A DNA stretch of 64,000 nucleotides from Deinococcus betulae (GCF_020166395.1 NZ_JAIQXU010000002.1:124001-188000), one strand, 5' to 3'. Shown: positions 24,979 to 34,468, numbered from the stretch's first letter. Notes: generated from the sequence alone by a model not told the origin. Translations and numbers: made by a program.

Positions 24979-25311
24979 TCACAACTCGGCGTCCCGCACT
25001 TCCGGCGCTTCACTGCCGCGCCCCCTCCGGCGCCCCTGCTGATACCCGAGGTAGTAAAAAATGACACCTGCTCCCAGCGCTGCCTGCAAGGCAAAGAGCA
25101 GCGACTCAATCTCGCCGCTGGCCGGCTCAATGAGGGGAGAGGCCCACGGTTTGTAGGTCTTGTCAATCTGCGTGATGGCTGCCTCGGCCTGCCCATCGGC
25201 GCCGCCAAATTCGGCGCCTTTCAGGAACACGAGCGGCAGGATCACCAGGGCGGCAATACACAGCACGATGGCCAGTCGGCCCAGTGGGGTCAGGTTAGCT
25301 GAGGGCTTCAC
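24979..25311 (-). CDS. cbiN: Cobalt transport accessory protein CbiN
   Basis: Small two-helix membrane protein that assists metal loading of CbiM. About 110 aa: first helix near residues 10-30, a loop with [15 protein letters not shown] typical of CbiN, and a second helix ending GVIFYYLGY followed by a basic tail. The GTG at 25311 is preferred because GAGGGG lies seven bases upstream; an in-frame TTG at 25338 has no such site. The start overlaps the cbiM end by 17 bases. Confidence 0.92.
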   Translation of the reverse strand: MKPSANLTPLGRLAIVLCIAALVILPLVFLKGAEFGGADGQAEAAITQIDKTYKPWASPLIEPASGEIESLLFALQAALGAGVIFYYLGYQQGRRRGRGSEAPEVRDAEL

Positions 25312-26035
25312 GAACAGCCCCCTCGCCCTCGAATTCAACGACTTTATCCAGCACCAGCACGGTCAGCAGCCCCTCGGCAATGGCAATCGGGATCTGCGTC
25401 AGCGCGAAGATGCCCAGGAATTTCAGGGTGGACGCCGCTACGCCACCTGCCGGGTCAGGAAACACCAGGCCCAGCTGCACAGAGGTCACCACGTAGGTCA
25501 GCAGGTCGGCCAGCGCCGCAGCGGTAAAGATGCTGACATTGCGGTTCGCCCCTGCCCGCTGCAGGACGCGCCAGACCGCGTAGGCCACGAAAGGCCCAGC
25601 CACCGCCATCGAAAAAGCGTTGGCGCCCAGCGTGGTCAGGCCGCCGTGCGCCAGCAGCAGCGCCTGAAACAGCAGCACAATGACCCCTAGCACCACCATC
25701 GGCAGCGGACCAAAAAGAATGGCGCCCAGGCCCACCCCGGTCGGGTGCGAGCAGGACCCCGTCACCGAGGGCAGTTTCAGCGCCGAGAGCAGAAAGACGA
25801 ATGCCCCGGCCAGCGCGAGCAGCAGCTTTTTCTCGGGATGGTCGCGCATCATCTGCCGCAGCCGCCGCAAACCCAGAACAAAAAAGGGCACGGTGATGAC
25901 AAACCACGCCAGGGCCCATTCCCTGGGAAGAAAGCCTTCCATGATGTGCATGGCCTGCGCCTGCGAGCCGAGCAGCAGCGCGGCGGCGCCGCTCAGGGCC
26001 ACCACCTGCCGCCCCCTGAATTGAGGTCTGAACAC
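25295..26035 (-). CDS. cbiM: Cobalt ECF transporter substrate-specificity component
   Basis: Binds Co2+ at the outer face and delivers it through the CbiMNQO complex. 246 aa. The GTG at 26035 has a strong AAGGAG six bases upstream. About 30 residues of signal-like sequence end in SQAQA directly before MHIMEGFLP. In the related NikM structure the free N-terminal Met-His of this motif coordinates the metal, so cleavage after AQA would generate the site. [15 protein letters not shown] and the further helices match the family. First gene behind a B12 riboswitch. Confidence 0.95.
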   Translation of the reverse strand: MFRPQFRGRQVVALSGAAALLLGSQAQAMHIMEGFLPREWALAWFVITVPFFVLGLRRLRQMMRDHPEKKLLLALAGAFVFLLSALKLPSVTGSCSHPTGVGLGAILFGPLPMVVLGVIVLLFQALLLAHGGLTTLGANAFSMAVAGPFVAYAVWRVLQRAGANRNVSIFTAAALADLLTYVVTSVQLGLVFPDPAGGVAASTLKFLGIFALTQIPIAIAEGLLTVLVLDKVVEFEGEGAVREALS

Positions 26036-26076
26036 CCAGTTCTCCTTAGGTCCCGCGCGTCTGGTGAAAGGCTTTA

Positions 26077-26120
26077 GAGCGGAAGACGCAACACTCCGCT
26101 CCAGCCGGGGCCAGAGCGGA
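26077..26120 (-). promoter_or_regulatory. Mutually exclusive hairpins in the cbiM leader
   Basis: On the minus strand three heptamers occur in order: TCCGCTC (26120-26114), GAGCGGA (26101-26095) and TCCGCTC (26083-26077). The middle one can pair with either neighbour, loops of 12 and 11 bases. It sits between the B12 aptamer and the cbiM ribosome binding site, so it could be the expression platform. No clear T-run follows, so control of translation or Rho access is as likely as intrinsic termination. Confidence 0.5.
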
Positions 26121-26159
26121 ATGCGAGAACACTGGAAAGGGTCAGGCAAGGCTCATGTC

Positions 26160-26310
26160 GTGGCCCTCTTTTGGCGAGAGGTGCAGAGCCAAGTAGGCTC
26201 CGCGTCCCTGAGAGGCATTCGGACTTAAGAGGCAAAGCCTCCATTACCGTTGCGCGACAGTGCCGGAATGTGCGTGGAGCGCAGTCACCGGACTTCCCCT
26301 GACTCAGGTC
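26160..26310 (-). ncRNA. Cobalamin riboswitch upstream of cbiM
   Basis: Minus strand: GGGGAAGTCCGGTG, TTCCGGCACTGTCGCGCAAC, GGTAATGG, then GTCCGAATGCCTCTC as the B12 box, and a CCTCT/AGAGG hairpin. The order and sequences match the cobalamin aptamer and the copy near 12.5 kb. It should repress the cobalt import and chelation genes when adenosylcobalamin is abundant. Confidence 0.92.
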
Positions 26311-26315
26311 GAAAA

Positions 26316-26342
26316 AGTCTAGCACCGGGCCAGCGCGGTCAG
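26316..26342 (-). promoter_or_regulatory. Candidate promoter of the cbiM unit
   Basis: Minus strand CTGACC (26342-26337) and TAGACT (26321-26316) with a 15-base spacer lie directly upstream of the riboswitch aptamer. Position is right; the spacer is short and matches are partial. Confidence 0.35.
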
Positions 26343-26652
26343 GTGATTCGGCGCTTGTGCTGAGATCGAAAGGGAGCGACTCTGTAATGTCTTTGGTTGG
26401 CTCGGGTGTTGAGCCAAGCGGCAGAGCGTCAGAGGCTCACTCTTTCTAGATCGGAACAGCACGAGCTTACGCCCATTCTTGGAGGGCTCGGAAGGATGTT
26501 GGCCGACTCTTCCAGTGGAGGCTCTTACCGCCTGCCAAGTTGAGCGTCCGGCCCTCCACTCTGCATCCACCGACCAACTCGCCTCTAAACAGCGAAAGAA
26601 ATAGGCTTTCCTCCTGTGAAGGGCGCGGGCCTGGCAGCCAGCCTTCAGTCCA
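26343..26652. other. Intergenic region, no gene seen
   Basis: About 310 bases between the cbiM leader and the end of the dehydrogenase gene. No supported coding frame, no clear terminator. Composition is lower in G+C than the flanking genes. Confidence 0.45.
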
Positions 26653-27543
26653 TTAGCGGTTCAGAAACCGCTGCCGCACCAGCGTCAGCAGCGCGTCGCC
26701 CGTGGGGTCGCCCGAGGTCTTGAGCGCCGTAAAGGCCTCGCCGGACGCCGAGGTCCGGGTCCGAAAGGCGGTGATCTCCCCTGACACCACCCGCGCAATC
26801 ACCTGCGCGACCTCCTGCGGCGTCTGCCCCACGGCCACCGGCCCGCCGCCCGCCCGCGCCTGCTCCATTAGCGTCACCATCGGGGCCAGGTAATCGTCCA
26901 GCACTGGCCGGTACACCTCGTCCAGTGGCCCCGGCGATTCTTCCAGTCCGGCCAGCACTGTGGTCAGAAAATTGGTGGCGATGGCGCCAGGCTCGACAAC
27001 CTGCACCCGGATACCGAAATACGGCTCCAGATAGGACGCCAGGCTTTCGCTCAGGCCTTCGACGGCAAACTTTGCGGCGCAGTACAGGTCGTTCAGCGGC
27101 TGCCCCACCAGCCCACCCACCGAAGTCACGTTGACGATTTGCCCACGTCCAGCCGACCGCATGACAGGCAGCACCGCGCGCACACAGCGGATGACACCCA
27201 GCAGGTTGAGGTCCAGCACCTGCTGCACGTCCTCGTCACTCGCCTGTTCGGTGGCGCGCACCAGGCCGGCCCCAGCGTTGTTGACCAGCACGTCCAGCCG
27301 CCCGGTCTCGGCAACAATGCCCTGGACACAGGCCCGCACAGAATCGTCTTGCTGCACGTCGAGCGTGCGGATATGGACCGTCACCCCCTGCTCCTCTGTC
27401 AACTGGCGCAGCGTCCCGGCACGTTCTGGATTTCGCATGGTGGCGTAGACGTGGTGACCCGCCGCTGCCAGTTCAAGGGCGGTGTGAAGGCCCACGCCGC
27501 TGGACGTTCCCGTGATGAGGATAACTTTGCCCTCGGTCGTCAT
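26653..27543 (-). CDS. Short-chain dehydrogenase/reductase
   Basis: NAD(P)-dependent oxidoreductase of unknown substrate. Classical SDR motifs: cofactor loop TGTSSGVG near residue 12, NNAG near 85, a catalytic Ser in VTSVGG, and YCAAK with the Tyr and Lys, then EPGAIATNF. 296 aa. ATG at 27543 preceded by AAGGAG. It has no coupled neighbour, so substrate cannot be inferred. Confidence 0.9.
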   Translation of the reverse strand: MTTEGKVILITGTSSGVGLHTALELAAAGHHVYATMRNPERAGTLRQLTEEQGVTVHIRTLDVQQDDSVRACVQGIVAETGRLDVLVNNAGAGLVRATEQASDEDVQQVLDLNLLGVIRCVRAVLPVMRSAGRGQIVNVTSVGGLVGQPLNDLYCAAKFAVEGLSESLASYLEPYFGIRVQVVEPGAIATNFLTTVLAGLEESPGPLDEVYRPVLDDYLAPMVTLMEQARAGGGPVAVGQTPQEVAQVIARVVSGEITAFRTRTSASGEAFTALKTSGDPTGDALLTLVRQRFLNR

Positions 27544-27837
27544 CGTTGTCTCCTTCGTGTGGCCTTTGGTGCAAGGAGCAGCCAGTGGCCCAGTTCTTGA
27601 GAAGCTAGTGGTAAGCCCTGCTCCGCCCACGGTACGCCGAACAGCTCTCCGGGATGTCGAGCTGGAGGCCCCTCCGGGAAAACTGAGATTGGCCCTGAGC
27701 ACACGCCCTCGTTTCAGCTTCTGGTGAAGGCGTCCGGCACACATACAGGGTACGAAGTTGCACTGTGCGACCGACAGCACTTTTTCAGCGGCTGTGTCAT
27801 CAAAGAGCCGCGCTGCCGGGCTTGCGTTCAACAGCAG

Positions 27838-27868
27838 TCAAGCTGGCCCGCACCACAGGCCAGCTTGA
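27838..27868 (-). terminator. Perfect 11-bp hairpin downstream of the truncated binding-protein gene
   Basis: TCAAGCTGGCC (27838-27848) and GGCCAGCTTGA (27858-27868) form a perfect stem with a 9-base loop, 60 bases after the remnant's stop. No T-run on either side, so it may be a transcript 3' end or just a stable hairpin. Confidence 0.45.
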
Positions 27869-27927
27869 TTCAGAAGTGCTCCTCCTGCCTTATTCCTGAG
27901 GGCGGGTCACACCCTCCCCTCTCCTTT

Positions 27928-28686
27928 TCACCTGAGAATCTTGGCCAGGGCTTCAAGCCGCTTCAGGTCTGTCAGGGGACCGGTGGACGCCTCCTGCGGG
28001 TCCAGGGGATAAGTGTTGACTGGCAATTTGGCCTGCGCCAGCAGGGTGTCAGTCATGTTGCGCGGAACGAGCTGACCACCCGTTTTGGCGCGCAGCAACA
28101 CCACCCGGTCGGCCTTGAGGGTCAGCAGCGCCTCGGGGATGACCACCTTGAACACGGTGTTGGCGTCCATCCCGGCTGGCACGCTCAGTTTCAGGCCCAG
28201 TTGCCGCAGCGTCCCCGAGAAGCTGAACTTCTCGCCCAGGGCCATGACGCTGGTCGGCTCGAACATGACCAGCAGCGCCGTGTTGGGCCGGGCCAGGACA
28301 GGGGCGAGCTTGCCGCGCAGTTCGGTGACCCGGCGGTCAAAGGTCTGGATAGAGCGCTCAGCCGTCTGGGTGCGGCCAAAGACACGGCCGAGTTTTTTCA
28401 GGGCTGGGCGCCACCCCGCGTCCGTCGCGTCGAAATCGAAGGCCGGGGTAGGGACAATTTTGCTGAGGGCCGCGTAATTCGCCTTCGAGTCGGGGAGCCC
28501 GGCCAACGAGTACATGATGATGAGGTCAGGCTTGGCCGCCAGCACCGCCTCAAAGAGCGGGAGAACGGCATGGTCCAGGACAGGCCCGTCGGTCGGCCAC
28601 CGCTCCCTCCCCCGGCCTCCCCTAGAGCGAGACCCGCTGGGGTTCAGTTTCAGCCTGACAGCGGGATTCCGTGAACCCCTCTTCAC
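27928..28686 (-). pseudogene. 5'-truncated periplasmic metal-chelate binding protein (FepB/BtuF-like)
   Basis: The open frame is 252 codons, but only the part from about codon 34 looks like a class III binding protein: EAVLAAKPDLIIMY, the helical linker and the C-terminal lobe ending RLEALAKILR. The first lobe, signal peptide and lipobox are missing; the first 33 codons are Arg/Gly/Pro-rich with no family character. The BTAD regulator gene ends about 105 bases upstream, leaving no room for the rest. I infer a deletion that removed the 5' half. If expressed it would lack a secretion signal. Confidence 0.7.
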
Positions 28687-28791
28687 TTCGATTCAGCCGC
28701 TGGCGGTGGCAGTCACTGGGTCTGCTGCGCCGCCTGGCCTGCCTGCTCAGTGCTGAGGGCATCTCTCAGGCGGCCTCCAAATCTCTCTAGA

Positions 28792-30810
28792 TCAGGCAGT
28801 TGCCGGGCCGACAGTGCGCGCCGCCGAGGCGGTTTGCTGCGCCTGCCACTCGAAGCCCTCGGCCTCATCCAGCCGGAACGCAGCGCGGGCGGCGGCGGCC
28901 GCCTGGATAAACCACGCCGACGCCTGTGTGGGCGACTCCCCGGAAGCCCAGTGCCCGGCAATGCGCGGCGCGCTGCCATGATGACGCTCCAGGGTGCGGG
29001 CCGCGCTGCGGTGCAGCAACCGGCGAATGCTGGCCGGAATACCTGCCGCCACCGCCTGAAGCAGGAGGTCGTGGCTAAACCGTTCCCCCTGCATAATCTG
29101 CCGCCCTTCCAGTTCTTCCCAGGCGGCCGCCACGTCCAGCAAGGGCAGGCCCAGCATCTCGCCAATCAGGTCTACCGTGAAATCCTGTTGCAACACGCTT
29201 GCGGCGCGGGCCACATGCAGGGCCCGTTCGGACAGCTGCTCCAGGCGGCGCATCAGCACCTCCTGAATCAGGGGGGGCAGCGGCAGGGGGCCTGCATCGT
29301 CGGCACCGGCCTCCAGCAGATACCGCACCGCCTCCTGCACAAACTGGGGATAACCTCCTGCCAGTTGCGTGATAGCCGCGATGCGCGGTTCCAATTCCGG
29401 CACACCCAGGCTGTGCACCAGCCGCCGAGTGTCGGCCTCATCCAGGGGGCCCAGTTCGATATGAATGGCCTGACCGCCCTGAACCACTCCCTGCAACATG
29501 GTTTTCTGGGGCAGAGGCAGCTCGCCGGCCCGGAAGGCGACAATGCCCGGCGGCCCGGTCTGGCCTTCGGCCAGCGGATAGGTGCGGGAGGCAAACGCCG
29601 CCCCGAAGTCCGAGGTCGCCTTGTCGCAGTACTGCCAGTCGTCCTGAACGATCACCGACGCGCCCTGGGTCGTCAGGACGATGGCGTCCCCCATGGCGGT
29701 ATAGAACCTCAGGCGCGCCTCCTCATCCACGATCGGCGGGGGTGGGCCGCCGGGACCGGCGCATTCGGGCAGCAGCCGGGACAGCTCCTGCTGAACATAA
29801 CCCGGCAGCTCAACGTCGGGCGCGGCCCGCAGGTAGGTGCGCAGGATGCGCGAAAGGGTGCTGTACGGCACCGTCAGGTCGCCGGGACGGCCGTCCAGCC
29901 ACACATGTGAACCTTTGGCCTGCACGAAATCCTGAAGCAGTCGGCTTTTGCCCACGCCGGGCTCGCCAGAAATAAAGATAATCTGCCCCTTGGCCCAGGC
30001 CGCTTCCATGCGCGCCCAGGCCTCTTCCCGGCCAATCAGCACCGGGGGGCGGGACACCGACAGGGGCAGCGGCGACGGCAAAGCGTCTCCGGGCGGGGCA
30101 GGCGCCAGGCGACCAAGTTCTTCGGCCAGGCGGTGCGTTTCGGCCGAGGGGGCGCTGCCGAATTCCCGCTCAATGGCGGTCACGCAGCGCTGGTACGTTC
30201 GCAGGGCCGCTGCCCGGTCGCCATTGAGGTAATGCAGCCGCATCAGCGTCCGGTAGGCGTCCTCTGACACAGGATCGGTGTGCAGCCAGAGTTCAGCCCA
30301 TTCCAGCGCGCGCCGCAGATCACCCTGCTCCTGCTCGCGGGTTACGGCCCGGCGCACCTGCTCCACCGCCAGCTGCATCAGCCGCTCACGCCACACCTCA
30401 ATCCAGGCCACGAGGTCGGCGCCGAGTTCAAAATCCAGACCGTCCAGCAGGGTCAGGGCTGATGCGAAGGTGGGTGGGTCTTGGCCAGGCTCCGGGTGCA
30501 GCAGGGGCCCCACGTCCAGCTGAACGCCCGGCGCCAGGTCAATGTCCCTGCCCACCAAGAGCAGGCCTGCCCCGCTGATCGCCTGAATGCGGCGCAGGGC
30601 GTGGACGAGGTTGTTGCGGGCCACGCTTTCCAGAACGTCCGGCCACATCATGGACGCCAGCCGCGCCCGTGCCGTCCGGCCCTCCAGAGCCACAAAGGCG
30701 AGAATGAGCAGCAGGCGCGGCGGACACTCGGCTTTCTGGCCATCAGGGCGAGTGACCTGGGGCCGGCCCAGCAAAGCCAGCTGCCAGGGCGCGTCCATCC
30801 TTACAGACAT
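28792..30810 (-). CDS. BTAD-domain transcriptional activator with AAA ATPase
   Basis: 672 aa regulator of the AfsR/DnrI/MalT-like type. Residues 1-100 resemble a winged-helix domain (LALLGRPQVTRPDG, LASMMWPDVLESVARNNLVHALRRI). Residues 110-240 are an all-helical BTAD domain. An AAA/STAND ATPase follows with Walker A SGEPGVGKSR (281-290) and a Walker B-like ASVIVQDDW, then helical repeats. A second ATG at 30798 is a possible start. The target is not evident; nearest genes are the binding-protein remnant and, divergently, the secreted protein at 31.5 kb. Confidence 0.87.
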   Translation of the reverse strand: MSVRMDAPWQLALLGRPQVTRPDGQKAECPPRLLLILAFVALEGRTARARLASMMWPDVLESVARNNLVHALRRIQAISGAGLLLVGRDIDLAPGVQLDVGPLLHPEPGQDPPTFASALTLLDGLDFELGADLVAWIEVWRERLMQLAVEQVRRAVTREQEQGDLRRALEWAELWLHTDPVSEDAYRTLMRLHYLNGDRAAALRTYQRCVTAIEREFGSAPSAETHRLAEELGRLAPAPPGDALPSPLPLSVSRPPVLIGREEAWARMEAAWAKGQIIFISGEPGVGKSRLLQDFVQAKGSHVWLDGRPGDLTVPYSTLSRILRTYLRAAPDVELPGYVQQELSRLLPECAGPGGPPPPIVDEEARLRFYTAMGDAIVLTTQGASVIVQDDWQYCDKATSDFGAAFASRTYPLAEGQTGPPGIVAFRAGELPLPQKTMLQGVVQGGQAIHIELGPLDEADTRRLVHSLGVPELEPRIAAITQLAGGYPQFVQEAVRYLLEAGADDAGPLPLPPLIQEVLMRRLEQLSERALHVARAASVLQQDFTVDLIGEMLGLPLLDVAAAWEELEGRQIMQGERFSHDLLLQAVAAGIPASIRRLLHRSAARTLERHHGSAPRIAGHWASGESPTQASAWFIQAAAAARAAFRLDEAEGFEWQAQQTASAARTVGPATA

Positions 30811-31455
30811 GCCCCGATGATACGGGATCGTGCCCCGTGGTCCCGGAAGATTGTCAGTGATCCGTACGCCGGATCGCTTCCATTAACGATGAACGCCGAG
30901 CGGACTGACAAAGCGGCGCAGCAGACTCGGAGAGCTTCGCAGAAGAGCGAGAAGGAGCAAAAGCGGGTTCGAGGGGTGGGTGTTACACATCGGTTCTTTC
31001 CCGATGGGTCAACGAAACAGCTGGAATCCGTATGCAGTCACCACAGAGCGCCACAACACGCTCCGGAACAGTTCAGGGAAGCGCAGAGAACGAAACGAAT
31101 GAGAGGGGCCGGTTACCGAAGGGCTTTCTGCGTTTCTTCGGCTCTGGGACGAGGGGCGGCGCGGGCCAGGTGCGATCAGTGGGACCAGGCTGCAATAAGC
31201 CCTTGAAGGTTGAGAAGGCAAGATTCGCCCGGCAAGGACTGGCGGATGACACGCCGATGATGGCGCCCAGCAAGCGCCGCTTCCAGGGGCCCAGCCGCGC
31301 CAAAGACGCCTCTGCCGGGACTCGCCGCGCCAATCCCCATCATCAGGCCGTGTGAAACGGCGGAAAAGCCCATCACGCCGCTGTCATCCACCCAGGCCTA
31401 AGGTGCAGGGGTCAGCCGAACAGCCCTTCCGGGCGCCGGCCCAGGAGGCTTCCCT
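30811..31455. other. Long divergent intergenic region with a repeat
   Basis: 645 bases between the BTAD regulator and the secreted-protein gene. The left half holds repeat copy C. The right half (31040-31440) has open frames on both strands but none with coding character I trust. It should contain two divergent promoters, which I could not place. Confidence 0.5.
30870..31035 (+). repeat. Dispersed intergenic repeat, copy C
   Basis: Bases 30910-30953 match copy A (12784-12741, minus strand) at 38 of 44 positions; GAGCGAGAAGG is also in copy B. The copy ends near a GGAATCCGTAT sequence. Limits approximate. Confidence 0.65.
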
Positions 31456-32589
31456 ATGAACCGAATCCTAACCCGCTCCATCTTCGCGTCGGCCCTCACG
31501 CTCGGCCTGTGCACGTCCGCCCACGCCACCCAGGCCGTCCGGGGCTTTATTACTGGCACCGTGGTCAACCAGGCCGGCGCGCCACTGCCCAACGTCGAGG
31601 TGGTGGCCGACAACACGCTGGGTTACAACAGCAATCTGATCACCCGCACCGACGCCCAGGGCCACTACAAGATCAGCGTCAATGGCATGCCCACCACCTT
31701 TAAGGTCAGTGCGAAAACGACCCTGAAATACAAAGGCGCCCAGATTCCAATCTCGCTGAGTGCCAAAGGACAGGCTGTGGTGCCGGGCAATGTCGGCGGG
31801 GTCGTAGACTTCGTCCTGAAACCCGACACGTCCACGCCCTACGGCAATCTGGGCCTCGTGACTGTGCAGATGGGTGTTGGCGTCTCCAGCCTGGTCGATT
31901 ACAACAAGGTGGTGCTGACCCTCACACCTGTGGGCAAGTTGGCCGACGGCAGCAGCGGAAAACCACTGGTGGTCCGGCCGGTGCATCTGGCCGGCTGGTT
32001 CGTGGTGAACGTCATGTACGGCACCTACAAGGTCACGGCCACTGAAAATGGTCAGCCGCTGGAGGTGCGCCAGAAGGGCGACGGCACCATTCTGCGCGAG
32101 TGGGGCAGCAGCTTCACCGGCGACTTCATCAAGGACATGTGGGCGCCCAATCCCGCCCTGAACGTCGAAATCCGGCACCCCGAGACAGCCACGGTGCCCG
32201 ATGCCCGCCCATCAGCCAACAGCTCGGCCGCCAGCTCCAGCACGGCCAGTTCCAGTTCGTCCGGGGGCCCGACCATTTCCGGCACGCTGCGGGCCGACAC
32301 CGACCTGAAGGGCGCCGTAGTGTTCGCCTGTGTGCCGGCAGGCCACGGCGGCGAGGACTGCGACGAAGGCTTCACCCGTTTTGTGACTGTCAAGGGGTCC
32401 GGACAGCAGGTGAGTTACGTTCTGAACAACCTTTCGCCGGGCCTCGAATACCGCCTGGTGGCGTGGCTGGATCAGGACGGCGACGGCGACGTGAGTGACG
32501 GCGACCTGCTGGGCCTCCTGAACGACAGCGACGATACCGTCATGGCTCCGGTCAAAAACGCCGACATCACCCTGAAACCCACGAACTGA
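31456..32589 (+). CDS. Secreted protein with carboxypeptidase-regulatory-like beta domain, paralogue of 36845-37717
   Basis: 377 aa. Signal peptide, cleavage likely after TSAHA. Residues 28-110 resemble a CarboxypepD_reg-like beta-sandwich (GFITGTVVNQAGAPLPNVEV, YKISVNGMPTTFKVSAK). A second conserved block (DGSSGKPLVVRP, VNVMYGTYKVTATENGQPL, DMWAPNPALN) ends near residue 245. A Ser-rich linker joins a C-terminal domain with a calcium-loop-like DQDGDGDVSDGD. The first 245 residues are clearly related to the lipoprotein at 36845-37717; the C-terminal domain is unique to this copy. Function unknown; probably surface or periplasmic. Confidence 0.82.
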   Translation: MNRILTRSIFASALTLGLCTSAHATQAVRGFITGTVVNQAGAPLPNVEVVADNTLGYNSNLITRTDAQGHYKISVNGMPTTFKVSAKTTLKYKGAQIPISLSAKGQAVVPGNVGGVVDFVLKPDTSTPYGNLGLVTVQMGVGVSSLVDYNKVVLTLTPVGKLADGSSGKPLVVRPVHLAGWFVVNVMYGTYKVTATENGQPLEVRQKGDGTILREWGSSFTGDFIKDMWAPNPALNVEIRHPETATVPDARPSANSSAASSSTASSSSSGGPTISGTLRADTDLKGAVVFACVPAGHGGEDCDEGFTRFVTVKGSGQQVSYVLNNLSPGLEYRLVAWLDQDGDGDVSDGDLLGLLNDSDDTVMAPVKNADITLKPTN

Positions 32590-32734
32590 AAGCCGCGCCC
32601 AGAGCCAGTCAGAGACAAACCCCTGAGTGGCGCTTGAGCCTCGGTGGTGGCGCTTTCTCGCCGCCAGTCCAGCGGAGGATGGCTGTCACCTCTCGCCTCT
32701 TCGCATCCCACTGGGGCTCTCCCAGGAGGTTCTT

Positions 32735-34096
32735 ATGAATACACCAACCCACGCCGTGGTGGTGGGGGCCAGTGTGGCTGGCCTGCTCAGCGCCCGCGTT
32801 CTTTCCAGTCATTTTGACCAGGTGACCCTCATTGAGCGCGACCTATTGACCGACCAAGTCGGCGCCCGCAAGGGGGTCCCTCAGGGCCAACACACCCACG
32901 GGCTCCTCGCCGGCGGCCTGCGGGCAATGGCGGACCTGTTCCCCGGCCTGGAAGCCGAATTGACCCAGGCCGGCGCCGTCAGCAGCGACCTGATTGGAGA
33001 CACCGTCACCGTCCAGGGGGGCGTGCGGCGCCCCCGCGTTCACAGTGGCATTGGGCTGCTGTGCCTCAGCCGCCCGCTGCTGGAAGCTACGATTCGCCGC
33101 CGGGTGCTGGCGCTCCCGAATGTCACGCTCTGTGACGGCCTGAGCTTCCTGGGGTATACCCTCAGCGCCGACGGGCAGGCCACCGTCGGTGTTCAGTGTC
33201 AAACGGGCAGCGGGGAGGAACTTCAGCTTCCGGCCCAGCTGGTCGTGGACGCCACTGGGCGTGGGTCGCGCACCCCGGCCTGGCTGGAGAGCCATGGCTT
33301 CGCGGCGCCGGCCGAGACGCAGCTGCCCATCAACCTGCGCTACGTGACCCGTGAATATGCTCGGCAGCCCGGTGACCTGGGCGGCGCCAACGCCTTTGCG
33401 GTGCTGCCTCAGCCGCCCCACGAGTACACGCTGGGCTCGGCGGCAGCCGTCGAGGGCGACCGCTGGCTGGTGATGCAAGGCGGCTGGCTGGGCCACCACC
33501 CACCGCAGGATGAGGCCGGCTTTCTGTCGTTTGCTGCCGGCCTGGCTGCTCCTGAGTTTCATGCCTTCCTGTCCACTGCCCGGCCGCTCAGTGGCTTTTC
33601 GACCTATACCTTCAAAGCCAATGTCCGCCGACACTACGAGCGGCTGACCCGTTTTCCGGCGGGCCTGCTGGTCGTGGGCGACGCGTGGTGCAGCTTTAAT
33701 CCGGTGTACGGCCAGGGGATGACGGTGGCCGCGCTGGAAGCCCTGGCTCTTGAGCGTGTGCTGGCCGGCAGAAGGGGCAGTACGCCGCTAGGGCTGACCT
33801 ATTTCAAGGCGGCCCGCCGCATTGTGGAGCTGGCGTGGTCTATGGCGGCCAACGCCGACCTGGCCTACCCCGAGGTGCCGGGGCCACGGCCAGCGCTCAT
33901 CAAGGCGATGAACTGGTACATGGGCCACTTCCAGCGCGCCAGCCTTCACGATTCCAGCCTGGCCACGGCGCTGTTTGAGGTGGCCCACCTGCTTCGGCCG
34001 CCGTCTGCACTGGTCTCGCCCGGCACCCTCCTGCGCGTGAGCCGCGCCGCACGCCAGCACCGAACAGAGCAAGCGGCACTGTCTGTCCCCGCCTGA
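32735..34096 (+). CDS. FAD-dependent monooxygenase/oxidoreductase
   Basis: 453 aa flavoprotein of the PHBH/UbiH-like group. N-terminal dinucleotide fold VVVGASVAGLLSARVL, a GARKGVPQGQHTHGLLAGG segment, the middle VVDATGRGSRTPAW, and GDAWCSFNPVYGQGM as the second FAD motif. ATG at 32735 after AGGAGGT. Such enzymes hydroxylate or epoxidise aromatic or isoprenoid substrates; no substrate can be named. Neighbour 145 bases upstream is the secreted protein, with no evident link. Confidence 0.87.
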   Translation: MNTPTHAVVVGASVAGLLSARVLSSHFDQVTLIERDLLTDQVGARKGVPQGQHTHGLLAGGLRAMADLFPGLEAELTQAGAVSSDLIGDTVTVQGGVRRPRVHSGIGLLCLSRPLLEATIRRRVLALPNVTLCDGLSFLGYTLSADGQATVGVQCQTGSGEELQLPAQLVVDATGRGSRTPAWLESHGFAAPAETQLPINLRYVTREYARQPGDLGGANAFAVLPQPPHEYTLGSAAAVEGDRWLVMQGGWLGHHPPQDEAGFLSFAAGLAAPEFHAFLSTARPLSGFSTYTFKANVRRHYERLTRFPAGLLVVGDAWCSFNPVYGQGMTVAALEALALERVLAGRRGSTPLGLTYFKAARRIVELAWSMAANADLAYPEVPGPRPALIKAMNWYMGHFQRASLHDSSLATALFEVAHLLRPPSALVSPGTLLRVSRAARQHRTEQAALSVPA

Positions 34097-34112
34097 CCCG
34101 CATAATTCACAG

Positions 34113-34141
34113 AGCGCCCAGCCCGACGGTTGGGCGCTTTG
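34113..34141 (+). terminator. Terminator of the FAD oxidoreductase gene
   Basis: AGCGCCCAGCC and GGTTGGGCGCT form an 11-pair stem (one G-T) around CGAC, followed by TT(G)T, 17 bases after the stop codon. Confidence 0.8.
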
Positions 34142-34468
34142 TGCAGTTGAGACGGTAACTGGATGAAAGGGCGCTACGCCCAGGGGACTGATCAGCCTTG
34201 ATGAGCTTTGCTGACGCCTTTTCCTACTGTTTTCGAGAAGTCAGCGCTAAACGCTAGAAGGCCTGCTGAGATGCCTTTCAGCACAGGGGGCAGCTCTGAT
34301 GAACAGCTGCTCAATAGTTGCTTACAACCGCTTGGGGGACTTTGTTGGCAGCGGTTTAACACTGGTGAACTGATTAGGGGCAGCGGGAAAAAGGCAAACA
34401 CCGGGCCAGGCGTACGTGAACCGACACCCTTCCGTTTGAGAGACAGGAGAAGCAAAACTAACAACAGA
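34142..34468. other. Intergenic region between convergent genes
   Basis: About 330 bases of lower G+C with no supported gene. It lies between two facing terminators. I saw a small GCAGCTCTGATGAACAGCTGC inverted repeat near 34290-34310 of unknown meaning. Confidence 0.4.

Noticed and set aside
31176..31391. Minus-strand frame with GVMGFSAVSHGLMMGIGAA, like a transporter fragment
   Set aside because: Only about 20 hydrophobic residues, no start site or family motif, and flanked by repeat sequence; too weak to call a remnant.
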